From assembly GCA_029582155.1 (NCBI GenBank), contig CM055901.1, positions 4,705,374-4,769,373 on the forward strand: a stretch of 64,000 bases of DNA, written 5' to 3'. The DNA comes from Panopea generosa (Eukaryota > Mollusca > Bivalvia > Adapedonta > Hiatellidae). Position numbers and translations under genes: made by a program. Below the pieces are notes generated by a model, which was given only the letters and a program-made list of their open reading frames with translations, was not told the DNA's origin and did no database searches. This document shows positions 14,501-26,500 of this stretch, in pieces. The number at the start of each line of letters is the position of its first letter. Within the stretch, counting starts at the first letter, position 1.

Positions 14501-17500
14501 TCTACAACTTTGGACCAATCTTTAAACAAGAGCTGTTGGAGAGACAGCGCGCTTGACTATTCAAATATTTGTCACGGAAGTACCAATTTGATTGAGACTG
14601 ATGACAAATCCAAGCAAATAAGAGTTATCTAACTTACAAAATTGAGTAGGTCTTACAACTGCAATATCTTGTATGAAGTTTCAATCAAATAAATGCAGTG
14701 ACTGTTGAATTATAAAATTTCTAAGTAAAACAAAAGCCCTTAAATTGGCAAAAAAAATCTGACAAGAGTTATCCGACTTGATTAATTAAGTTGATTTTAT
14801 GGCTACAAAGCCATATGTAAAGTTTCAATCAAATACATTGAGCAGTTGGTGTAATATGGACTTGACAGTACTTGCATGCAACACTTTAACTAAACTTCTA
14901 AGTCAAACAAGGGCAACAATTTGCATTATATTCAAGCAAGAGTTATCTAACTTTGTAATTTTAGTAGGGTTGATGACTGGGAACACTTATGTAAAGTTTC
15001 AAGTCAATACATGCAATAGTTACTGAGATATGGCCTTGATTGTAATGGCACGCAAAACTTTAACCAGATTTTTAAGTCAAACAAAGGCAGTAATTTGCAT
15101 TATATTGTTGCAAGAGTTATCTAACTTACTTACTGTAGTAGGGTTGATGACTAGGAAGGCTTGTGTAAACTTTCAAGTCAATACATGCATTCATTACTGA
15201 AATATTGACTTGACAGTACTTGCTAGCAAAACTTTAACCGGAATTTCTAGGAAGGCTTGTGTAAAGTTTCAAGGCAATGCAATGGTTACTGAGATAGGGA
15301 CTTGCATGCAAAACTTTAACCAGAGTTTCTAAGTCAAACAAGGGCAATAATTTGTATTATATTCATGCAAGAGTTATTTTACTTAGTTATTGTAGTAGGG
15401 TTGATAACTAGGTAGGCTTGTGTAAGTTTCAAGGCAATATATGCAATGGTTACTGAGATAGGGACTTGCATGCAAAACTTTAACCAAGGTGTGATGCCGA
15501 TGCTGACGCCTGGGTGAGTAGAATAGCTCTCTTTATTCTCTGAATAGTCGAACTAAAAATGGATCAAAGTTTCTTATTCTAATATTGAATCATGTGTTTT
15601 AGTCAATGGCCATCTTTTGGGTTCCCCTACAGAGAGGCTGTCGCCAAGAGAATCCATTGTCAACTTATACATTTATTTTGTCTGCAGAAATACTGGCCAT
15701 CTTGACAAGAAATCATTCAAGTATTAAAGATATAAACATAAGTACTAAAGATCACTTAATTTCACAAAATGCAGATGACACAATATTAATTTTAGATGGT
15801 TTCGAAAAAACACTAAGGTGCACTCTACATGTATTAAAATTTTATGCTAAAATCTCTGGCCTTTATATCAATTTAGACAAAACTAAAGTTATATGGATTG
15901 GATGTAGAAAACGATGTAACGTAAAAATATGCAGAGAATATGACTCATTTACACTATTAGGTATCAAGTTTTCTGGTGATTTACATTCCATATGTCAAAT
16001 TAACTATAAAAGTAAATTAGAAGACTACTTGTAAGCTGGTCAAAACAAATTCTTACTCCAATTGGTAAAATAACAGTTATAAAAAGTTAAGCTATCTCAA
16101 AAATAAATCATTTAATCTGTTCATTACCTAACCCACATCAAAATATAATAAAAGAACTGAATACTTTATTTTTTATTTTTTTATGGGGTGGCAAAACAGA
16201 TAAAGTAAAACGCAAAGTCATTACTCAAGAGAAGAAACTAGGAGGTTTAAGAATGATTTATACGGAATTCTTCTTTAAATCTATGAAAATGACTTGGATA
16301 AGATGCTTATTAACAAGTGATGATGACTGCCTGAATATTTTTAAAGAAATGAACCCTTGGATTAAAGACTTTATATGTTATCGAGGAAACTATATTACAA
16401 ACAAATTAAAATCATTAGAAAACCCTTTCTTGTAAGATGTTTTTGAAAGTTATCTTTATTATTTATGTAATGTCTCACCATCATCATGGTATCATTTTCA
16501 TAGCATTCCTCTATGGCATAATGAGAATATAAAGGCCGGAGGAGCATCTGTTTTTTTTTAAAATATTTGTTTCAAAAAGACATATTTCATAAATGATTTG
16601 ATAGATACACAAGGTGAACTATTATCTTTCAAATGTTTCAAAGAAACATATTGTGTTCGGTCAAATTTCATAGAATATAAAGGTTTCAAATCATCAATTA
16701 AAAGACTTCTGAATACTAAAATGTTCCCACCAAATTTGATAAGAAAAAGTTAACCCTATTATTCTTTTTTACTTGGCAACTATCTTAAAAGATACGAAAG
16801 GCAGCAGGTCAATCTATAATGCCATGAACATAACAAATATAACACCACCAGCACAAAACAAATGGAAAAAAGAACTTCCCAACATACAAACTGGAAATGA
16901 GACAAAAAAAATTTCATAACCTTTCAAGATACAAAATTACAATGGTTCCAATTGGAGAATAGAATTAACCACAGAATTTTAGGAACAAAATATTTACTAA
17001 AAAGAATGAACATTTCCAACATTGAAAATTGTAGTTTTTGTGATATCTGTAGAAACCATTAAACATCTTTTCTATGATTGTGACTTTTTTTGACAAACCT
17101 ATCAATTTTCCTCAAAAATAAATGTACTATTGTAATAACTAATTGGTCGGTGTCAGATATAATTCTAGGGAATAGTAATTATGATAAAATACTAAATAAA
17201 ATTTTGATACTTGGAAAATACCACAGTCATATTCTATCAAAAAAAGATAAAGAAATAAGTCAGCATCAGACTGCGCCTTAGATCACTCCGTCACAGACGA
17301 CTCTCTCTATTATTGAACTCAGTAGCAACTATAATATTTCTAATAATATTACTTTTTCATTACAAGTGCAAAGCTTGCTAATATTTATTAAAATATTTGA
17401 ACTATGAAATGTACTTTTACTCTACTTGGTTAAGTAGTCATCACATTATGGTTATAAACATTTGTTCTTTCTTTCAGGTTCAGATAATCAAATATTGCTG

Positions 17501-20500
17501 CAATAATAATTAGAGAACATCACAAGGATTTCTTTAATTCAATATTAGAAAAAATGGCTTTAAGACAAATATTGCTCATAGTGTTTTTTTCATATGAAAT
17601 TTTACACATAGCAAAATCATCATCTGATGAAGATCAGGAAATGTTTGCCACTGGCGAAGATGATTTTGTTCAAAGAATCACAGTTTCCAGTGAGACTGAA
17701 TTTTGTGCCACGGAGCAACGCTGTAAATGTACATCATATAAGAGTGGTGTAAAAGTGGATTGCTCATATACTGGCTTGAGTAAAATTCCTCAAGGATTCC
17801 CAAAGAACACCATGCGACTAAACCTAAAGGGCAACAAAATCGAACAAATTACAGCCGAAACTTTTAAAAACTATTCAAAAATGACTGTCCTTGACTTGTC
17901 GGAAAATAATCTAAAACAATTGAGATTGGGTGCATTTAATGGCTTAGGAAACCTCAGTTCACTGTTTCTTACCAACAACAAGATAAGGTATACTAACACA
18001 TCAATACCAACTGGAACATTCCAACCTCTAGCCAAACTTCAATGCCTGCGTATTCAACAAAACCTCAAAGATTTTAAGATCAAGGAAACATATCCTATTG
18101 AAGCTATTAAGAATCTTACAAGATTGTCCGATCTTTCTATTGATGGTTTGCCATTTAAATTTACTTCTGGATTTTCAAACCTCAAGAAACTGACAAAACT
18201 ACACCTGGGTCGAGTCAGAGAGAGTGGACGATGCTTTATAACAAGAGTTGAGAATAACACATTCCAATATCTCCCGAAGTTACAACAGCTGCAGATGACA
18301 AACTGCAGTTTGAAAACGGTAGAAAATGGCAGTTTTTCAGAACTGCACAATTTAAAACTTCTGGATCTTTCCAACAATGAGGACTTACAATTTAAGAGTT
18401 TAGAAAATATTACATATGGATTGCAGTTTACTAAAGTCGGAAAACTAAATCTTACAAAGATTCACCATACATTTGGTGATTGTACTAAACTTGATGCTCA
18501 AAATATTAAATATTTAAGAAAACTGCAATTAAGGTCCCTGATCCTTGATTCCAACAGACTCTCTTTCATAACTGCCGACGCTGTCAAATTTATTCCTACA
18601 ACTTTAACTGAACTTTCTTTGAGGGACAACATACTTCTTGTAGGCACATATGTTCTCTTTATTATAATAAAGATGGAAAGACTGTTTCAAAATCTAAAGA
18701 TATTCATCATGTCACAACAGCGCCTGAGTCACAGCATCAAGTTTTTATGGAATTCCTTTCTCTCATCTGAATCTGACATACAATATCACAGTCTGCAAAC
18801 AAGACAAAAAAAACATGAAAATGGTAAAAACCATTTATTAGGCAAGAGAAGTGACAACTATCAGAATACCAATTCTGATATACCACTCAACATTTTAAAC
18901 CAACTTTCAAATATGGAAAACACATTAGAGCTACAAGGTTTTAACAGCGTTTACAATTTCAATAATTTTTTTTCATTTTTGGATGCAATTTTAAATATTT
19001 CAAATAGTGGGTTAGGATGCAGCAACTGCAAATATTTAACAGATAAAAAGTTTGTATCAATTACACTACCCCCTCAACTGGAATATTTAGACGTAAGTGA
19101 TACAAAAATACGAGCAACAATTAGAGGAATATGTGTTTGTGAACCAAACAACTTACGAAAAATTAACTTGAAAAAAAATAATTATGTGAATTGGCAAGGT
19201 CCAGTTCTGGGATTTAGAAATCTGACAGAAGTCAGTTTAGCTGAAAATTTGTGTACTAAATTTTCATATACTGTCTTCCATAATATGCCAAATTTAAAAA
19301 TTCTAGATTTGTCAAATAACCTTCTTGGTTTTCTGTTAGGCAAGGACACAGAGGGTATAACTTTCAGCAACCTGCCAAGGTTAACGACCCTGGACCTGAC
19401 ATTTAACAATATACGGAATTTGCCTAAAAGTATGTTTCAAGGATTAGTTGGATTGACAGATTTATATTTGGGTCATAATCTGCTGACAACAATTGAACTA
19501 AACCTTAATATGAAGAGTTTGCAGCTTGTTGACGTTCCATACAATTTACTGGAAGAAATTGGACCATCTGTTCGCAAGTGTTTAGATCATACACCAAACA
19601 TAACTGTAAATCTAGAACAAAACAAACTAAAATGTTCATGTAAGCATCTTGATTTTCTCAAATGGATGTCCAAAACAGAAGTTCACTTTGAGTATTTCCA
19701 AAATTACACATGCCAATTTGACAATGACACATATGGTAATTTAACATATGCTTCAAAGATCCATGACACGTTAAGCAAAGATTGTGCAAACTATTTACCA
19801 ATTATCTTTGCCATATCTGGAGCTCTATTATTTGTTCTTATATTAACTACTTGTGGGACACTATATCGCTATAGATGGAGTCTACGATACATGTATTACT
19901 CTACCAAGTTTCGTCTCAAAGGCTACACTGCAGTAAATATCGAAGATGGAGAATTTGATTACGATGTTTTTGTATCGTACGCTGACAGAGACCGCAGATT
20001 TGTTCGTCAAATGATTGTGCCAGAGTTGGAGGATAAAAGAGAACTACGATTACTAGTTCATGATCGTGACTTCCTAGCAGGGAGTTTCGTCAGTGAGAAT
20101 ATAATGCAAGCAATTACAACATCACGTAAAACCCTCATCATCATGACACCTGCCTTTCTGAACAGCAACTGGTGCTGTTATGAAATGAACATGGCTCGTA
20201 TGGAAGCCATCAAAACAGGTCGTGATGTTCTCTGCATACTGATGAAGGAGAAAGTGCCAACAAAAGGTTTATCACTGGAGATTTTAGACATAATTGAAGA
20301 GCAGACCTACGCTGATATTTCTGATGATTCCCAGTTCCAGGAACAGTTCTGGGATCGATTGAAGGCATCACTCGTGCGGTAACACTGATATGTACTTTAA
20401 AATCCCTATGTAGGACACCCTCCCTAATAAACCCACCAACAATATATTTTTAAACGAAATTATAAACTGACCAACAAATATGAACAAAGTTCAATCATTC

Positions 20501-23500
20501 CATTTAATCAATACTGTCAAGGAATTATGTAGAAAAGGAAAAGCAACTGATTGATTTTTTGTGAGCACTCTCATATTCACGCAAAATCTCGCAATATCTC
20601 GTTTTCAATTAACTTAACTTCCATTCATCTCAGGAACACAAATCAAAATTCTAACATTGCAGAACGAAATTGTCATCAAACCAATACCATTCCCATAATT
20701 TTGTATTAAAAATTGTTGAAGAAATTTGTATATTACAGCTAAAATAACGACAAATTACAACAATTTTCCTTCAAACCTCAATATTTTTACTTCAAGATCA
20801 TCTTGCATGATGGAAACATGCTAAGTTTACCTACAACTTACAGATTTTGTACAAGAAATCAGCTGCCTGTGAATCATGAACGATTATTTTGCAAATTACG
20901 AATCCTTCGTTTGCTATTTGATCAACACTTAGTCAGTAGATGCAAGTTTCCTATCCTTCTATACAAGTCCTTGATACTGTGACAGGATTTTTAAATCAAC
21001 TAATAATATACTTTTTTTTTAATGTTACAGGGATCATGTTAATCTGTGTTATAATAGGTTTACACTATTCCATGATTACTATTTTCAAATACATTTTCCT
21101 ATTTCAAGTCAAGTTTTCTATCTATGAATATATTATCTTTATTACATTTTTTTCTTCTTTTTTTCTATTACAATATTTTATATTTTGACAAAATGTCTTC
21201 GAAAAAAACAACAACATAGTAATACTTATCTTAAAGAACTAATATAATTTAAAGTATCGGAAAATGACTTGTGTACATTTTTATTGTATTCTTATCATTC
21301 ATGTAATTGTATATAACAGATACAATAAAATATTATTTAACCAAATTAAACTGTTGTTCCAGGTAAGAATAGGACCACTGTCCATTTTTATCAAATGGGT
21401 AGGACAGGTTTCCCCTCAAACAAATGTCATTTAAGCATTTTTTTCTCAAGTACATTATTGTGGTTACAATACCAATGCATGTTTGGTTCAAGGGTGTTAC
21501 ACACGTGATGGCAAGAATAGGACCATTATGATCAAGAATGGGACACATGTGGTCAAGAATAGGACCTCTGTGGTCAAGAATATGACCCCTGTGGTCAAGA
21601 ATAGGACCGTGTTGTCAAGAGTAGAACCCCTGTGGTCAAGAATAGAACACATGTGGTCAAGAGTAGAAACCCTGTGATCAAGAATAGGACTCCTGTGGTC
21701 AAGAATAGAACCCAGTGATCAAGAACAGGACCTCTGTGGCCAAGAATAGGACCCTGTGGTCAAGAATAGGACCCCTGTGGTCAAGAATAGGACCCCTGTG
21801 GTCATGAATAGGACTCCTGTGGCCAAGAATAGGACCCCTGTGACCAAGAATAGGACTGTGGTCAAGAATAGGACCCCTGTGGTCTAGAATAGAACACCTG
21901 TGGTCAAAAATAGAACCCATGTGGTCAAGAGTAGAACCCCTGTGGTCAAGAAAAGGATGGGGCGGTAGTCTAATGGATAGAGTGTTGGCCACTCACGCCA
22001 TAGGTTGCGGGTTTGATCCCCAGCTCGACCCGATGCCTCTCATAAAACAACACTTAGTACTGGGTCTACCCAGGAAGCGGACTCGAGAGCGGTTCATATA
22101 AGCTTTGAGCTTTCATCGCAATCAAGCTAAAATAAATTAGCATAAACTAAGAATAGGACCCCTGTGGTCAAGAATGGAACCACTGTGATCAATAATAGAA
22201 CCCCTAGGGTCAAGAATAGAACCCCTGTGGTCAAGAATAGGAACCCTGTGGTCGAGAATAGAACCCCTGTGGCTCATATTTGTCATAAAAAGTAGTGACA
22301 AACTGAGTTTATGATACAATTTGTTGATGTTCTGCAGTTTTGCAGATATTAAGGTTCTAGGTCTAATTGCATATTCATTTGTTGCTGTTTTGTTTTTTCA
22401 ATCTTGTGCACTATTTGTTGTCTCTGCACATAGAAATTAATGTATATTTCAAATGAACACTTGTACAGTATATGCACATAGACATTTATGTATATTTCAA
22501 ATGAACACTTGTACATTATATGCACATAGACATTTATGTATATTTCAAATGAACACTTGTACATTATATGCACATAGACATTTATGTATATTTCAAATGA
22601 ACACTTGTACATTATATGTACAAAGACATTTATGTATTATTAAAATGAACACTTGTACATTATATGTACAAAGACATTTATGTATATTTCAAATGAACAC
22701 TTGTACATTATATGCACATAGACATTTATGTATAATTCAAATGAACACTTGTACATTATATGCACATAGAAAGTTATGTATATTTCAAATGAACACTAAG
22801 TCTTGTTAATCAACCATGTTTAAAATTACTTTGTATCAAAAATAAATTTTAGAAATATTTATGCCTTTGTTTTATTCAATACTACTGTTATTCATTTGTG
22901 GAAAAAATGATATTAGTACATATAGTAATGTGCTGGTAGATGGTGGAAACATGTAGTAATGTGCTGGTAGATGGTGGAAACATGTAGTAATGTGCTGGTA
23001 GATGGTGGAAACATGTAGTAATGTGCTGGTAGATGGTGGAAACATGTAGTAATGTGCTGGTAGATGGTGGAAACATGTAGTAATGTGCTGGTAGATGGTG
23101 GAAACATGTAGTAATGTGCTGGTAGATGGTGGAAACATGTAGTAATGTGCTGGTAGATGGTGGAAACATGTAGTAATGTGCTGGTAGATAGTGGAAACAT
23201 GTAGTAATGTGCTGGTAGATGGTGGAAACATGTAGTAATGTGCTGGTAGATAGTGGAAACATGTAGTAATGTGCTGGTAGATAGTGGAAACATGTAGTAA
23301 TGTGCTGGTAGATAGTGGAAACATGTAGTAATGTGCTGGTAAATGGTGGAAACATGTAGTAATATGCTGGTAGATGGTGGACACATGTAGTAATGTGCTG
23401 GTAGATAGTGGAAACATGTAGTAATGTGCTGGTAGATAGTGGAAACATGTAGTAATGTGCTGGTAGATGGTGGAAACATGTAGTAATGTGCTGGTAGATA

Positions 23501-26500
23501 GTGGAAACATGTAGTAATGTGCTGGTAGATAGTGGAAACATGTAGTAATGTGCTGGTAGATGGTGGAAACATGTAGTAATGTGCTGGTAGATAGTGGAAA
23601 CATGTAGTAATGTGCTGGTAGATAGTGGAAACATGTAATAATGTGCAGGTAGATGCTGGAAACATGTAGTAATATGCTGGTAGATAGTGGAAACATGTAA
23701 TAATGTGCTGGTAGATGCTGGAAACATGTAGTAATGTGCTGGTAGATGGTGGAAACATGTAGTAATATGCTGGTAGATGGTGGAAACATGTAGCAATGTG
23801 CTGGTAGATGGTGGAAACATGTAGTAATGTGCTGGTAGATGCTGGAAACATGTAGTAATGTGCTGGTAGATGCTGGAAACATGTAGTTATATGCTGGTAG
23901 AGGGTGGAAACAGATTTTAAAGGCAGTATATCAGGATAAAACACTATAAATGTCTCAAACAATAAAATAATTATTAAAATGGATAAAAAGCATCTTATTA
24001 TCATTCAGAAATTAAATCCATCAAAATCATGATAAAATCAACATTTAAATTATATAGGTAAATTTGAAACGAAATCCCAATTCTAAAAATAAATAGTGCT
24101 TAAATACTGCTTGAAGACCTTCCCATCATCAGTTGCCATCATCAGTTGGACTCTTTCTAAGATGAAACGATTTTAACTACATGTAAACCTATATAACGGA
24201 TCAAATTGAAATCAAAATGAAATCACATGACTCATATAATGCGTTATAAAATATGTTGTAATTTTAAGCAGGAATTCTATTTTTAGTCTAACCTAGGTGT
24301 GTAGGTCCCTTTTCAAAATGTTATTTTGGTGTGTTTAAATAAATATCCTTTGCTAAGTATATATAGGCACGTAAAATTGGGGGAAAGAAGTTTTTAGATC
24401 ATTTTAAAGTTTTCATCCTGATATATTCCCTATAATGCCACCATTTATATGTTATATAAGGCATCTAGCACTAATGGTTGAAGAAGACCCCAGAATCAAT
24501 ACAATAATATATTCCCTATAATGCCACACTTTATGTTATATAAGGCATCTAGCTTTAACGGTTGAAGAAGACCTCAGAATCAATACAATAATATATTCCC
24601 TATAATGCCACACTTTACATGTTATATAAGGCATCTAGCTTTAATGGTTGAAGAAGACCTCAGAATCAATACAATGAGAGCAATCATCCTTCTGCAAGCT
24701 TACAGCAACTGGTTAACTCAAACATGAAATCTTTAAAACAAGCTCAGAATGAACCATGACCAATAATAAAAAATACCATGTGCAGCATCAATGTTTTTTG
24801 TTTTTATTTCATTACTAAACATCCACTCATAAAAAGGGATGCTTCAAGATTTACAGACCCTAAACCACTCAAGTACCCCATAAGTGCACTCCATTTGCGC
24901 TCCGTTCGCGTCCGCTTGCGTGCACTTGATTAAGTGCGGTTAATTTAATGCACTCACTCACGAGCGGTGTTTATCTGAGTGTTCTATAATAATTGTATTC
25001 AATACTCCTCTCAGCGTTCACTTTGTTCGTTTTAGCGTTCACTCAATGTTCAGTCTGCTCAGTTCAGTTTCCGGCCCATAACCAATCGCAACATCACAAC
25101 TCTTAAATTTATTCATTTTTTTAATTTAAGCTGTTCCAATGGAGCAATCAATAAAATGCAGCGACAGGATTTAGTCATGGTAATTGGATTCATAATCTGA
25201 TTGTTTGTCTACATATTTTGTCACCTGCGGTGCAAAAGGTTGTCAATTTCGGATAAACTATTACAGATAGTAGGGAAGTTTAATGGAAGAGTCTATATTT
25301 TGATATGTGATCAGTGGTCCGTGTGATCAAAGAATATAAGTTCAATCAACTTCTATTATCCAGACCAAAATGTGTGTGCGTCATTAACTTCTTTAATATA
25401 CTGTTAGCCGTTTGTAAAAAAGGTTATCCACAAAATTTATAGATACATCATCAACATAAACTAAATATATTGTATTTGTTATTAATAATTCCATACCGTT
25501 TATACATGTTTGGCATACATGTGAACCTTTTTGGAAAGCAATGAGGGAGATTGGGTTTTGAAATGAGGGAGACTGGATGCAAATGAGGGAGATTTTTGTT
25601 TCGCATAAAAAAAATTGAAAATATTGTCATTTCGGTACAATTTTACATAATTTCTTAATAATTCAAGTATATTAAACCATAAAAGGAAGTGTTTTGTCAT
25701 AATATATAGAGAATATAAATTAATAACAAGAGTAATATAGAATCATGATTTTTTTATTAAAATTTTCATTTCTTCATTAAAGCATATAAAAGTAGGTGGG
25801 GGGTGGGGGGAGGGAGGAAAATGATATATCTTTGTTTGCATTTTTTTATGGTACAGTGAAACCTCTCTAATCCGAACTTGCTTGTACCAAAAGAAAAGTT
25901 CGGAACAGAAGGTTTTCGGATTAGAAAGGTTTCTATTTTTAGACGCTTATCAATATGTCTCAAAACTTACAGATATGTTTTGCATGTATTGTACATGTTT
26001 TTATCAGTATTTAAAGCTGATTACTGAAAAGGAAGTAAGCAAAACATTGTTAAACATATACATATATATGCTTTATTTTCATGCTTAATATTTTCAAAAC
26101 TTTGAATGCAACCAGTTTATAATGTCTGGAAATGTTCAATGACAAATAACAAAGACAATTTTATTTTTTAAGTACTACTTTAAAATTGAAATACATATAT
26201 AATAACCTTGATACCATTGTCTATAAAATAAATACAAGCTAATAATGCATATTAAATAAGTTGCATCTTTGAAAATAATTAATTTTGGGCTTACTAAGAC
26301 ATTTAGGACTACAAATTTCTGCGAAAATTGGTTTGGCTAGTTGGTTTCAAATTTGGCCAGATGAAATTTTAGGCACTGGCCAAATTTGCCAGTGCACAAA
26401 AAAGTTAAATTCTAGCCCTGATGTGGGGTTTTCGTTTCGTTAATTTTATTTAAATAATAAAATAAAATATAACCAGTACTGAGTGTATGGTACAAAGTGT

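Noticed and set aside
15606-16034. 142-codon frame as an independent gene
   Set aside because: It is the reverse transcriptase palm of the decayed LINE, with its neighbours in other frames.
18054-18377. Minus-strand open frame of 107 codons inside the TLR
   Set aside because: Shadow of the LRR coding sequence; no resemblance to a PLAT exon or other family.
22453-22809. Cys-rich repetitive open frame (118 codons)
   Set aside because: Translation of the 48-bp array; the opposite strand is open as well.
22913-23912. CRISPR array
   Set aside because: Head-to-tail repetition without unique spacers in a eukaryotic intron; it is a minisatellite.
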